Part shown: positions 24,501 through 37,210 of the stretch, in pieces | Layout: each line of letters opens with the position of its first letter | Numbering within the stretch: the first letter of the stretch is position 1 | From: Alnus glutinosa | Taxonomy: Eukaryota; Streptophyta; Magnoliopsida; Fagales; Betulaceae | Assembly: GCF_958979055.1 (NCBI RefSeq) | Contig: NC_084893.1 | Location: forward strand, 27,917,487-27,981,486 | Direction: 5' to 3' | Length of the DNA: 64,000 bases | Translations under genes and position numbers: made by a program | The notes under the pieces: generated by a model | Databases searched by the model: none | Seen by the model: the letters and a program-made list of their open reading frames with translations, nothing else | What the model was told of the DNA's origin: nothing

Positions 24501-26477
24501 CCCACGGGCTCTCACTACTTCTCTTGTCTCTACTATCCCTAATCCCACTTGTTTCTCTCAAGTTGTTAAACAGGAAGTCTGGCGTGTTGCTATGGCAGAG
24601 GAATTCCATGCTCTCCTCAAGAATGGAACTTGGACTCTTGTTCCTTCCCAGCCCTCCATGAACATTGTGGGCTGCAAATGGGTTTTCAGAACTAAGTGCA
24701 AGGTTGATGGCAGCATTGATCGATATAAGGCTTGCTTAGTTGCTAAAGGCTTCCACCAACAATCCGGCATTGACTACACTGAAACTTATAGTCCAGTTAT
24801 CAAACCTATTACTATCCAGACTGTTCTTTCTCTTGCTGTCTCTTATGGGTGGCCTATCAAGCAAATTGATGTGAGTAATGCTTTCCTCCATGGTTCCTTA
24901 TCTGAAAAAGTTTATATGGCCCAACCCCCTGGCTTTGTCCATCCGCAGTACCCCACGACAGTCTGTCTTCTCAAAAAGGCTCTCTATAGCCTCAAACAGG
25001 CCCCTCGTGCATGGTTCTCTTGGCTCAGCTCCCACCTCTTGGAATTTGGTTTCTCTATCTCCTCAGCTGATAGTTCTTTTTTCTTGTTCAAATCTGCTCA
25101 TGTCCAACTCATGGTCCTTCTATATGCAGATGACCTCATTCTCACTGGTTCTTCCCATGTGGCCTTAGATGATCTCCTCCGCTCTCTCTCGGCTGCCTTT
25201 CCCATCAAAGACCTTGGGCCCTTAAGTTACTTTCTTGGTGTGGAAGTCACCAAATGTGCTGCTGGCCTCCACCTCTCTCAACATCGTTACATCACTGATC
25301 TTCTGCACAAAACTAATATGACACTGGCCAAGCCCCTTACTTCTCTTATGGCAACTTCCACCTCTCTTAGCAAATTTGCTGGGATCACCTTGATCGATGC
25401 TACCTTATATCGAAGCACTGTTGGAGCCCTTCAGTATTTAGCCATAACACGTCCTGATATTGCCTTTGCAGTCAACAAATGTTCTCAGTTCATGTATGAT
25501 CCCCGAGATGTTCACTGGACTGCTATGAAACGCATCCTTCGATATCTAAAAGACACTATAACCCATGGTCTTCTCATTCAACCCTGCCATAATTTTTAGC
25601 TTGTTGCCTTTTATGATGCCGACTGGGCTGGCTGCCCTGATGACCGTAAATCCACTTCTGGATTTTGCACCTTCCTTGGCCCTAATCTCCTCCCTTGGCA
25701 CTCCAAGAAGCAGCCTACCGTTTCCCGTTCCAGTACTGAAGCTGAGTATAAGGCCCTTGCTAATGCTACTGCCGAACTAACCTGGCTGCAATCTTTGCTC
25801 AAAGAACTTGGTGTCTTTTTAAGTTCTGCTCCTGTTCTATTTTGTGACAATATTGGTGCCACCTACTTGTCCTCTAATCCGGTCTTTCATGCTCGAACTA
25901 AACACATCGAAATTGATTACCATTTTGTTTGGGGCCATGTAGCCCTCAAAACTCTCATTGTCAAATTTCTCTCTAGCAAAGACCAATTAGCTGACATTCT
26001 CACCAAGCCACTTACCTCTGCCCGCTTTGCTCTTCTTCGGGCCAATCTAAATGTCTATCCCAATCCGTTTAGATTGCGGGGGTCTATTGAATCTCAAGCA
26101 GTCAGCTCGGCTAATACATAGAACACAAGTTCCCAAGCCACTGAATTCAAGATGAGTCATGCTGATTCTCAAGAACCTCAAGGCTATACACGATAGCCTC
26201 ATTTCTAAGACCACAGTAGCCCTATGACCTCCACGTTGCATGAGTCCTACAGCTGTCAACAGGAAACATGGAGCCCAAACTTTTCCTGGTCTTCAAGCTC
26301 TAGTGATCTGCTGGTAGCCAAGAGTAGAAACATTTAAGTTAATGTATTCTTCCATTGTAAAGCTTGTCTAATGTTTCCTTTTATAGTTTTCTCTCCTCTG
26401 TATAAATTGAGAACTTAGCACACTAGCTCTCCAAGACAATTACACTAAAATCTTCTTCTTACATTGTCTTCGTTATA
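21503..26477 (+). mobile_element. Ty1/copia LTR retrotransposon fossil
   Basis: The element is about 5 kb. LTRs lie at 21503-21896 and 26085-26477. An initiator-Met primer-binding site (TGGTATCTGAGC) follows the first LTR and a polypurine tract (GCGGGGG) precedes the second. The order is gag (about 21960-22815), pre-integrase and integrase (about 23340-24000), reverse transcriptase (about 24600-25300) and RNase H (about 25600-26050), which is the copia order. It is broken in several places. The LTRs differ at about 18 sites plus one indel in 393 bp (about 4.7%), giving very roughly 2-6 million years depending on the rate assumed. The 5-bp flanks CTGGC and CCGTC look like a decayed target duplication. 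It lies inside a TAF6 exon. Confidence 0.93.
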
Positions 26478-28884
26478 CCGTCCTCTTCAAACAAGCATTT
26501 GTGAGCTTGGCAACAGATTCAGGACTGCATCCCTTAGTTCCTTACTTCACATACTTCATTGATGATGAGGTGATCTTGCAGCTATATTTTTCTTATTGTC
26601 TATTCTTAGCATACTTCTGTTGCGATCACCTTTTTATTGCTAATTTTGAACTGATGTTTTCCCAAATTCATCCCAGGTTACACGTAATTTAAATAATTTC
26701 CCTTTCCTATTTGCTTTGATGCGTGTTGTTCAAAGCCTTCTTCAAAATCCACACATTCATATCAAACCTTATGTAAGTATAGAGTCACTTTATTGGCACA
26801 ACTGTTAATTCACGTACATGTATAACCATCACAAGCTTTGATGCTGAACTATCAGTCCTCAACATAACGGTTAGAACGATTTAGTAGTAATTTTCGTCTC
26901 ATTTTAAGTATGATCTAAAGCTGTGGGCTTACCACTAGAAAGTTTTAACAAAGAGATAGGAAACACCATAATGTTCTAGTTGGATGGTGATAACAAAGGA
27001 TTTAGCAGACCTTTGATCTTGAATGCATGACCGGATGTAAAAAATGGGATGGAAAGGAATTTCTTAATGGTTGATGTCTAATGAATTATCACGTTGTTGG
27101 GCCATGTCAGGTCCTAAGCCATGGGCTTGGCAGTGGTGCTGCAATTTAACACTGCTGGTTTTGGAGAAGACCTAATCTGATATATATATATATATAATGT
27201 TAATTTTATTCAGCTACACCAATTGATGCCATCTGTTATTACATGCTTTGTCGCAAAAAGATTAGGGAGTAGATCTTCTGACAATCATTGGGAGCTTAGG
27301 AACTTCACAGCAAACCTAGTTGCTTCAACATGCAAAAGGTGATAATTTTCTTGCTGTTTTATACTAATAAAACAAAACTCGCTTGGAGGTTTGCTTGACT
27401 GAGAAATGTCGGCATTCCAGCATCAATGATACATCTTACAACACGATTATAGAAATGCAGAATGAACTTCTACCATTTTCTTCATTCGGTTGTTTGGAAG
27501 TTACTCGGCATGTTAGTTGAGATTTCACTATGTAATGTGCTTTCCACATGAAATCCTGTCCATCATGCCCTTATAATGTGATACATGTACTTTTGCTAAC
27601 TGTAGAATATAAGCAAGGGCACCTTTTTTGTCTTTGAATTAAAAGCCATCTTTAAGCTAACCTAGCCTCTGTCCTTGGGACCTAGAATTAGGTGTTCATG
27701 TTCTGAAATTGCAATGACTGCTCATTTTACCTTTTAGTTTTTAGTTTGCTTGACGCATAAGTTATATTTGAAGAGATAGAGGACTAGAAGATGTGGAGCC
27801 TCTTTAATTTGTCTTCTTATTCGAGATAATATTTACATTCCTTGTAAAACTTTTTCAGATATGGGCATGTTTATCACAATCTTCAGCCATGTGTCACAAG
27901 GACTCTGCTCCATGCATTCTTAGACCCGACCAAAGCATTGCCTCAACATTTTGGTGCAATTCAGGGACTAGCAGCCCTTGGACCCAATGTGGTAACCTCA
28001 TAAGTCATATCTCTGCTTTTTTATGGCAAATGAGATGCTAAATGTTTTGTGGGATAAAGTTGCGGTTTTTGAAATTGGAAATATTGTATGGTTCTTTCAA
28101 ATCACTCTATAACTCAAGAAGAGAGTTTATAACATCTTTTTTACTTTTTTAAGGTATTTTACTTTATCTGGTGGCCCCTCTTTCACACTGAACCACGTAA
28201 AGCATGTTATATATGCAATAAATTACAGTTGTTGCTGTCATTATTGTGCTTTGGTTTGTAAAATCCTCTGTTATATGTGCTGGTTTTGAGAAATTTGTTA
28301 TACTAATAAACTCTGAGCAGGTTCGTCTGCTTATATTACCAAATCTTGAGCCATATTTGCAACTGCTGGCACCAGAAATGCTACTTGAGAAGCAAAAGAA
28401 CGAGATGAAGAGGCTTGAAGCTTGGCGTGTTTATGGGGCCTTGCTGGTGACTTCATATTTCAATATTATACTGTTTTTTTTTTCCTTCAACTGATGGATG
28501 TTTTTTTTTATTCGACTTGGATGTGCTATGGAACTAACAAAGCCATCAACCTTCTAGTTTGCGGCTGGCCAATGCATGTACGATCGGCTCAAGATGTTCC
28601 GCAGTTTGTTCTTTCCACCAACTCGTGCCATCAGGAAGATCAATGGAAAAGTTGCAACTACCATGCCAAGTATGACTTGTCTCATCAAGATTTAGCATGC
28701 AATAGATACATGATGCATATTTGTGTGTTCTGCAAAGAACATCCCCATATTATGAGTTTAAAACTATTTGAATGACCGAAGGCTAGCATTAAGGGTATAT
28801 TGCAAAGAAATTTCTAAGATTGACTTCAATGGAAAGTTGAATGGATTCTGGTGGATTGTTCTAAACATTTTCTTTTAATTTTTT

Positions 28885-28990
28885 ATTAATAAGTTACTCA
28901 TGCACTCCGTGGGACTTGAACCCAAGACCTCACCCACCACCCCATACTTATGGGGGTTCGAAGCAAGCACGTAAGGTGCCTGAATCATTC
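28885..28990. repeat. Short degraded dispersed repeat in TAF6 intron
   Basis: A sequence around GGACTTGAACCCAAGACCTC resembles a motif common in plant retroelement remnants. No boundaries can be set. Confidence 0.35.
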
Positions 28991-30018
28991 AAGACCAGCT
29001 CTTAGGGTTTGTGGCAAGTTCAATAAAGAGAGAATTCTATTGGCCAAAGAATGAATTTTAATGGTTGGTTTTAAATATCATTGAGGGGGGATCATATGCA
29101 AAATGGGTACTCAAACAGCCTGAATGTCATAAGGACAAGTCTTAGGGTGTCTTTTGGAAGAAATTTTAATGGCCGGTATAAGCTTTTAGTAATTGGTTTT
29201 CTCTGTTCCTTCCTGGAGATGATTAAGAGGGAAAACAATGGGGTTACCTGTGTTGTTTTGAAAGGAAATGTGGAATTGTAATAGTGTTTTAAATTTAATT
29301 CAATAAATTACATATATTCTCATGAATGGAACTTCTTAGAAGCGTCTCTGTTGTGTGTGCTTGTGTGTTACTTGCTTGAATCTTTAGAGTTGGAATATAA
29401 TGAAATAATAATATGACATACAGATTGATTGGAAGCCTGTGTTTTTCAAATCTTCTTTGAGATGTAACCACATTAATTATTTGCATGACTTGTTTTTAGA
29501 TACAAATAACATCTTTTAACTGAAAGTTTTCAACCCTAGCCAAGGGAGAAAAACCTCATATTACTCCTTGGAGTTAAGGTTTACCTGATTTTTACAATAA
29601 TGCTCTACCTCTACCTGATCCTCTTTATCCACTCTGCTTCCTTATCAATCTAGATAAACGCAAGGCGAGCACGGACAACTTGATGTAGCAACCACCACAC
29701 AAAAAAATAGCAACAGAGGGCACAATGGGTGTAATACCAATGAACTCCATGCAAACTGACGGGCAAGGGGCTCCAGGTGGGTATTCAACTGCTGTAGGGG
29801 GTTCCAATGTTGGTTTATCATCAATGTCCCGGCAGTTACCAACTGAAAACATGTCTGGAAGGGAGGTTGGTGGTAGAGTGGCAAACGCGTCCACTGTTGT
29901 CTCTCAGGCTTGGAAGGAGGACATGGATGCAGGACATTTGTTGGCATCTTCGTTTGAATTTTTCGGTGAAAGTTTGTACTCCTTTGCCCCAAAACCTAAG
30001 CTGTCATTCTTCTTGTGA

Positions 30019-31182
30019 TTAATTCAATATCAACAGGAGTAATCAATCTCTAGAATGTGTAAATTATCTGTTAAATTCCTGTTTTGACAGGAGGGTATAG
30101 ATACTGAGCAAATATGTAAACTCTGTTGATAAATGTCTACTAGTCTAAAATTGGAAGTTGAACGCCAACTTTGTAGGAACCTCTCTTCTAATGATAATTT
30201 GTCTACAATAGTGTGATTCTTTATAGCCGTCTTCAAGTTTGTTTTGAGGTATACGCAACTCGCCTCCCCATTGACCCCGGAATGATTTCTCAAGCCCAAT
30301 TTTATCAAATTTTCCCTAAAATGAATATTTAGTGCATGGTGGGCAACCTTTTGAACATTTGTTTTGATTGAACGGGCAAGTGTTGCCTACCATACATCTT
30401 GACTTATATGGTTCAACTACTCTTGGGACAATGGGTGATGGTCATTCCTATGTGTGTCAATGGCATGAGGCGTGCTGAGATCGGAGGGTGATTATGCCCA
30501 TAGTGAGTCGGATAAAGCCCAGCTCTACCTCATCGGGATTCAGTATCCGACCCCTTGATATAATGTTGCTTGACACACTTCAGTCATCATATAGTACATC
30601 TTAAAGTGGGCAGACAAGGCTTACGTCGGATGCTACATCACTAAGTGAGATGCATGGCAAACTAGCTTGTGTCCTTTGTGCACCGGCACACGACACAAAC
30701 CAAAGCTGAGATTGGTATGTTTTGTTCCTCGTAGGTATTCTACATGATAGTTTTGTGTGTTTGTGACCATTTTGACAGTTCAATGATGCAATTAGTAATA
30801 TGCTTTTTATTTCTTGTATATACTCTTCAGCGGACTTGCTGTTCAACATGTGAATGTTATACAACAGAAAAGATTTTGGAGATAAAACAGATTATATAAA
30901 CATAACATGTACTAAAAAAATTAGTTGTTTATAAGTAATTCAATCTCATTAGAAAAGCGGAGGATCGCATCCCTAGTACAGAGAGTATACAAGAGAACCT
31001 TCTAATCAGGAGAAAAAGATGAACAAAAGTTCAAAAAATCATTATAAGAGTACTCCAATAATGTTACCTACATAAAAACTGAGCAACCCCTAAAACAAAA
31101 TGACATTCTCATACATTTAGCTTCAAGATCATTACAGAGCCAAATAGCACAAAGAGTTAGAAAAAACAAAAACAAAAAGGCA
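30019..31182. other. Convergent intergenic region between TAF6 pseudogene and FtsZ1
   Basis: This holds both 3' flanks. A stretch at about 30915-31010 reads on the minus strand like a LINE 3' end (…ACTAGGGATGCGATCC… followed by an ATTACTTATAAA tail), but it is too short to classify. Otherwise I see nothing. Confidence 0.45.
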
Positions 31183-34100
31183 TTAGAAGAAAAGCTTTCG
31201 CGTAGACGGTCTTGCTGGAACAGTTGAAGGTGAGGTTGTGGACTTGAGGGGAAAGGGCATTCCCTTACCTTCTTGGCCCGCTGCAACTTTGTCAATCAGC
31301 TTTGCTGCCTTGGGATCTGTTAATAATATCTTCTGAAATGACTGCGAGAAGCCTGTAGCAATGATAGTAACATGAATCTCTCCATTGTAGCGGTCATCCA
31401 CGACCGCTCCAAATATGATGTTAGCAGAAGGATCTGCCAAACTAGTCACAACCTGAAAAAGGTTGTTACATATGCAGCTATTAGTACATTACACCCGGAA
31501 AACAAAGAAATGAAAAATCCCAGCACTGGATGCAGCAATTATAAACCCAGCTTGCTGATTTCTGGGGGATTTTTTTTTTTTTTTTTTTGATAAGTATTGA
31601 TTTCTGGGGGATTTCAGGCATGGATCTATATGAGAATATGCACTTGGAATAAATTCAACATTGTCGATCAATTTAAATACAAAATGAATTCAACATGTGC
31701 CTTCTTTGATTAGAATATAGAATAATAGAAACCAATATCTCATATATTTCTCAAGTACCTGAGACACTCTATTCACTTCCTGCAGGGTTATGTCCTTTCC
31801 TCCTGTAATATTGTACACTACCCCTGTAGCTGATTGAATTGAGGATCCAATCAAGGGAGCTAAAGTGGCTTGTTCAGCTGCCTCTTCTGCACGGTTTTTG
31901 CTGGAGGAAACCCCTACTCCAAGCATTGCAGTTCCAGAGTCTTTCATGACTGCCTTTACATCTGCAAAATCCACATTTACCAGTCCAGGAATCTGCAAAA
32001 GAAGTTCCAATCTTCAAATTATCTGGGATAAGCATAATGATAATGTTTAGTAAGGGAAAAAGAAACAGCTATGGTCATGTGAAAATAATATGGAATAGCT
32101 AGGGCATTGAGTACGTGTGCAATTCACTAATTAATAGATAATCAATAATGCAATCATATTATGCTTAGCTGAGGTAGCCAAGGACTAAAAACTTCTTAAA
32201 TAAAATGGGAAAGTGAATGAAATGTGGAAGTACAGTTCAGTGTTTCACATAACACTCACTGTGATTATGTCCGAAATTCCTTGGACTCCTTGACGTAGAA
32301 CATCATCAGCAAGAAGGAAAGCATCCTGAAGGGGCATCTGCTCGTCAGCAATATCCAGCAGACGGTCATTTGGAATGACTATAAGAGTATCAACATTCTT
32401 TTGCAACCTTTCAATAGCCTCCAATGCCTGAAAAGAAGTAAATATAATATAACTTGAAGCTCGAAAAGCTATAGGAATTGATGTCTATCAAAGATGCTGC
32501 CGCAATATCATAACTTATCAGCTTAGTTCTGTGTCTAGTCTCTACACTCTACCATTACCATATGTATTACAGATAAGCTAAGCAACTCATCTATAGTATA
32601 CATTAATAATGATAAGCACTACAACAGGGTTGTATTTTTGTTTTTTTAAGAACACAAATATCTTAAGACATCACACAATCCCAAACCTGGTCAAAGTAGA
32701 TGGAAGAAGAAATCAAGATTAAACATGTAAAACTCTAGCTTTTAATGTATACCTCTTTTCATGTAAAAGTCTAGCCTTTTGGCAATGCTTCAAGATTACA
32801 ATTTATAAATTATAAAAGTACAGCTTCAAGAGTTGGATACATTACACATCTGTAAAGGAGTCTATCTTTTTGGCAACAAATAGAGAAAAGCTTGGAGTCA
32901 TAAATATATTTCTAGCTCCAAAACAGGTTACGGGAGAACAAATGCAAGGGAAATTCTTATGGACCGAATAGTCTGAACATATGTCCAAAACGAAAGAAAA
33001 CGTATGGCATCTGTTTCCAATCAATTCAAGATATGTGGATGATGCCTCAATTAAAGCACTTATCAACATTTGGTTAGAAAGTTTTGGATTTAATATATTA
33101 GTGAACAACAGATAAGTTATTCAAAAATTCCAAATAAAGACCAAAAGGGCACCTGCCTGTACGGATCTCTTACGTCCTTCAAAGCTGAATGGATAGGTAA
33201 CCACACCAACGGTCAAATACCCTGCCTCTTTGGATATCTGGGCAACAACTGGGGCAGCACCAGACCCTGTTCCTCCACCCATACCAGCAGTTATAAACAC
33301 AAGATCTGACCCCTTGAGAGCATTTGCAATGGCTTCTTTAGACTCCTCCGCAGCTTGTTCCCCCAAGAGTGGATTCCCACCCGTACCTGGATCTCTAACA
33401 AATAATTCCATCAATAGACACAATACTACCACCAACAAGTAAATAAGTCTCCAATGGCAATTATACAAAGTGCAAACATGGGTGTGAGTGGGCTGAGAAC
33501 ACCAGACCACTGGCCTTGGTTGTGTGGTTAATGCCTAAAGCTTCAAAATAGTGAATTAAACATATCAATGAGAACGCCAGACCTAGTCCACGAGTCAAAA
33601 GTTCTCCAATTTGAAGTGGGTTCTCGGCAGCAGAGTGTAATAGCGCTTGTGAATCCGTGTTTATCGCATAGAAATCAACACCCTGAAATGTCAAAATTGT
33701 AAAACATCAAAATCAATAATTACTTATTTTCCAATTTAACACTATCCCATGTAACGGCATCATTAACAGAAACACAAATGGTAACAGCTTATAATGTAAC
33801 CAGACCAGAGGAAAATGACCAGTATACATACAGAAATAAACGAAAACTCGAAAAAAGGACATAATTGAAGTACAACCACAAATGGGTATCAAACAAAATA
33901 CTCAAACACATAGTCAGAACCAAAATAAGGGAGAGAGAGAGAGAGAGAGTTGGAATATCGAAGTTTTGGCCTAGGCCCAGAAAATGGAAACGAAAACCCA
34001 CGTGTAAACCGCTACCAATCATGCGATTAACGGCATTGTTGCCACCACCACCGACGCCAACCACCTTAATCTTGGCCGATTCCATTGGGGCAAAGGAGCA

Positions 34101-34250
34101 GCTGACAACCCCAAAACGGTGTTGTTTCCGGAAAGTACACCTCCTTTGAGAAAGACATTCTCTAAAAGGGAATGTCTTGTGGTGAAATGGCGTGGGAATT
34201 GAAGAGGTTGAGATCAGCTTGTTTGGGTTCGTGAGCTGAAGCGTTGCCAT
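31183..34250 (-). CDS. FTSZ1: Plastid division protein FtsZ1
   Basis: Six exons (34002-34250, 33583-33682, 33157-33386, 32260-32427, 31759-31992, 31183-31452) give 416 aa, close to the plant FtsZ1 length. FtsZ1 is a tubulin-like GTPase that forms the stromal Z-ring with FtsZ2 for chloroplast division. Residues 1-52 are Ser/Thr/Arg-rich, like a plastid transit peptide. The GTPase core starts [17 protein letters not shown], the tubulin signature [13 protein letters not shown] is intact, and NDRLLDIAD follows. The tail (RPSTRKLFF) lacks the ARC6-binding C-terminal peptide of FtsZ2, so this is FtsZ1. Intron 3 needs a GC donor (ACAG/GCAGGT) to keep the frame (Q then ALEAIE). The start is the first ATG before the transit peptide, in a GA-repeat leader. 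All frames are intact. Confidence 0.96.
33929..33949. repeat. GA microsatellite in FtsZ1 intron 1
   Basis: A run of about 10 GA units. A second GA run (34271-34289) lies in the FtsZ1 leader, just upstream of the ATG. Confidence 0.8.
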
Positions 34251-35013
34251 TGCCACCGGAAGTGACACGGAGAGAGAGAGAGAGAGAGAAATGGGTTTTA
34301 GGGTTTTAGGAAATTGAAATAATAGAAAGTCAAGCAAACAAACGAAAAAAATAAAAAAACCGTTTCGGTTTTCACTCTTTTTGGCACATTTGGATATTTG
34401 GGAGAGGCACGTCACGAAGGTTGGATGGGCCCCCGTGTGCTGAACTGATGCTGCTCTTTTTTAATTTAATTTAATCCGATGCTTAAATTAATAGAGCATC
34501 TTATTGATTATTATTGTTGCGCTAGCATTATGAAATAGTTATAAATAAGAGTGGAACCAGAATTTTTTACGTGTGGAATCCAAACTTACGTAAATAAATA
34601 AATTCATAGATACATATAGTTTTTTTATGTGTGTATGCACACACGTTTATGTAAAATAAAAGCAGATAAATCTTGAATTTAATTTCATATTAAATTATAA
34701 GTCATAACTATATACAAAAGTTAATGTCTATAAAATTATCCTTAAAAAGAATTTTTCTTTCGAATACATGTACAATTGTAAAAAGCTAAATCATCGAACC
34801 ATTTAGAGGCGAAAAAGTTATCATTGATAGGGCCGTGGCCCGTGATATATATATTTATTTATAAAAAATTTAAATTTTTTTAAAATTGCCAAAGACCCAA
34901 CTCCTAAAGTAGTTCCACTTTGAAATAAAAATGTGTATATGTCGTTACTCATTTTTTGCTATACACATTTATGAACCAAAAAATGAAACCTAAAAAAGGA
35001 AGAAAATTATTAG

Positions 35014-35130
35014 TTTTCAAGGGGTAACTCAATCGGTTGGGAACTATGCCTCATGAAGTGGATGTCATTAATTCGAATCCCCCTCTTGTCTTTTGTGTGG
35101 ACATGTAAAAAATTTTAAAAAAAAAACAAA
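35014..35130 (+). mobile_element. tRNA-derived SINE, unit 1 copy
   Basis: A box GGTAACTCAATCGGTTGG and B box ATTCGAATCCCC with an A-rich tail, between direct repeats AAAATTATTAGT. It is present at the same place in units 2 and 3, so it was inserted before the tandem duplication. Confidence 0.78.
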
Positions 35131-35375
35131 AAATTATTAGTACGATTTTATAACTCTAATTTCTCTTCGTTTCTTTTCTCCTGCTGTCGTTTACTTTATT
35201 TTCTTTATTACGATTTTAGGACTATTATAGTTCTCTCTCTCTCATTAATTAACTTGTTTTTTTCATAGCCTATGATTCAACAAAAGTGAAGCAAGGTAAA
35301 AATTATATTTATATCATACGTATTTCCTCAAACAATCTTTCCCCAGATCAAGCAACATATGAAAAAAAAATTTAA

Positions 35376-36700
35376 CCCCCCCCCCCCCCCCCCCTTCTTC
35401 TATATAAGTGAGTTTGCATTAATAAAAGAAGAGAGAATACAAAATAAGGGATTTGGTACCAAATAAAAACCATAGTGCAAACATCACAGTGCAAGAAAAA
35501 ACCTAACATCAGGGAATGGGTTAAATAATAGGCTCAGTCCAATAGTTTCTTGGCCTTCAATTCAAAAAAAGGATCGTAAAAAATGACGATTTTTGAGGCA
35601 GTTCAGTGGATGAGTTATTTAAAGAAATGTCTATTATGATGACAAGAGAACTTGGGAGCCACAACAAGGAGGATATCACTGATAATGACTGGACCAGAAC
35701 TATCGTAGATGAGCATTACCGCAATGTCTGACGAGAAAAGCACTTGTCAGTGGATGCTTAGTGGACATTGCATCTAGATTTGGAAGTCTTTTATAGGCAA
35801 AAGAGGGAGCATCGACTATGGAGATTAAGAGAAGAGAATAAAAGGGAGCAAATGATCTTCTACAGGAAACAAAAAATGGCATTGGCGAGTGTAGCCCACC
35901 CGTGCCAAGACGACGTGTGGATTGCACGTGGTGGATGAAGCATAAGCCAGCGAAGATGATGGAAAGACGCGTGGGCGGAGGAGTGAAATAGACTGGTTGA
36001 ATTAAGCTGGCTGTTAAGCCTTGAGGATGAAGGTTTGAAGCTTGATGGTTGTTTGATTAAGGGACTTAGAATACTTGCACCAACGTAAAAAAGATAAGAG
36101 TTCCCTTAACAATGCAATTAACAAAATGGATGGGGTGAGGACGTTGACACATCCCAGTCCGATAGATATACTAAGGTCTAATTGTTAAGTTCAAAGCCCT
36201 GTTATAGACATTCAAAAGAGGTTAGAAAGATATCTATGTATGGATATATTAACTTTACATTTCAAATATTGCCCTGATATTTTTTTTCAAATAGCTATAA
36301 TTCATATATGTATATATTAACTCTACATTTTATTTATTTATTTATTTTCAAATACCTATAATTCTTTTCTCTTTTTTATTTTGAGAAAAAATACCTATAA
36401 TTCATTTATGCATGTATTATGTTTATACATGCATAATAGTTTATGCTAAGGGGAAACCACATCACAAATTAGCTTTAACAATTCCGTCTCCATCGACCAA
36501 CACGATTATAAATGTTTCAAAAAAAAGTAAGCGTACAACGTACAAAAAGTTCACACCCTTCTTTTCATAAGCGTTTGCCCTCAGATGGACTGAGGGATCA
36601 AATTGATTATAAAGACGTGAGTTCAATTTGTCGATTTATTAGTGAACAAGGAAAATAACAATTTGATCTGTTATATCAAAACTGACCTCAAAAAAGATTA
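35376..36700 (-). repeat. Antisense retroposon-like tail with poly(C) tract, unit 1
   Basis: On the minus strand, a sequence ending in CTTCTTTTATTAATGCAAACT and TATATAGAAGAAG looks like a plant LINE 3' end. Where the poly(A) tail should be there is a run of 19 G (19 C at 35376-35394 on the plus strand). No coding frame is seen in the 1.3 kb behind it. Copies lie in units 2 and 3. Confidence 0.45.
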
Positions 36701-36708
36701 AGAGTAAT

Positions 36709-36886
36709 GTTATATACCACATAAACATCTCACAAATATCTTATAAAGTAGATGTGGTAAGGTCTAGGAGCCATTTGATATATATTAACAATGGCTTATT
36801 CAAAAGCTATTAGGCCTTGCCATGCACGCTAACTTTGTGAGATATTTGTGAAATGTTTGTGTGCCATGTAGAATTTCTCAAAAGAT
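36709..36886. mobile_element. MITE with about 45-bp inverted ends, unit 1
   Basis: The left end, around ACCACATAAACATCTCACAA, is mirrored by the right end around TTTGTGAAATGTTTGTGTGCC. In units 2 and 3 only the left end survives (about 52435-52485 and 63085-63135), and the sequence then switches to a different segment. Confidence 0.55.
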
Positions 36887-37210
36887 AATCATGTAGAGAC
36901 CAACTCAACCTCTCTTAGTCTATATATATTAGTATGGATAATGCAAGGTTATCTTTTTATAGCCTTGATACATCATCACTTATTTCATTCAAACTACATA
37001 TTTCTACTTTGATAGAATGATTTCTGAAAGTGAATGAAGGGTAAAAAATATAACAATTTTATCTCATGAAATATTGAGGAACAATGCAAAACCAGTTCAA
37101 GGGTTCATGCTCTAACAAGAATTACATATACAAGAAGATACTGAGTTACCCGCGAAACCAAAATCAGATGCTTTGCTAATGATGCACCGTATGGAATTCC
37201 ACACACAACT

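Larger units (their letters stand above)
18868..30018 (+). pseudogene. TAF6: TAF6 (TFIID/SAGA subunit) pseudogene
   Basis: Exons are readable at 18868-18993, 19539-19625, about 20140-20230, 20336-20440, about 21260-21358, 21462-21502 plus 26478-26569 (split by a copia element), 26677-26772, 27214-27338, 27859-27991, 28321-28446, 28558-28669 and 29654-30018. The N-terminal histone fold (SIGITNLSPDVAIALAPDVEYR) and the central HEAT-like TAF6 domain (NPHIHIKPYLHQLMPSVITC, FGAIQGLAALGPNVVRLL) are easily recognised. TAF6 pairs with TAF9 in TFIID. Breaks: exon 3 ends at AAAAC followed by ATAAG where GTAAG is expected; exon 4 has TAG where the family has Trp (after TVTVH-like SVTVH); exon 5 ends with TAG for the expected Gln; the last exon has TAG for Gln after KASTDNLM. 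All four look like C-to-T or G-to-A changes. The rest is well preserved, so loss is recent. Another functional copy should exist elsewhere. Confidence 0.9.

Noticed and set aside
34018-34060. Possible second gene in antisense at FtsZ1 exon 1
   Set aside because: It is an open frame on the opposite strand of a well-identified coding exon.
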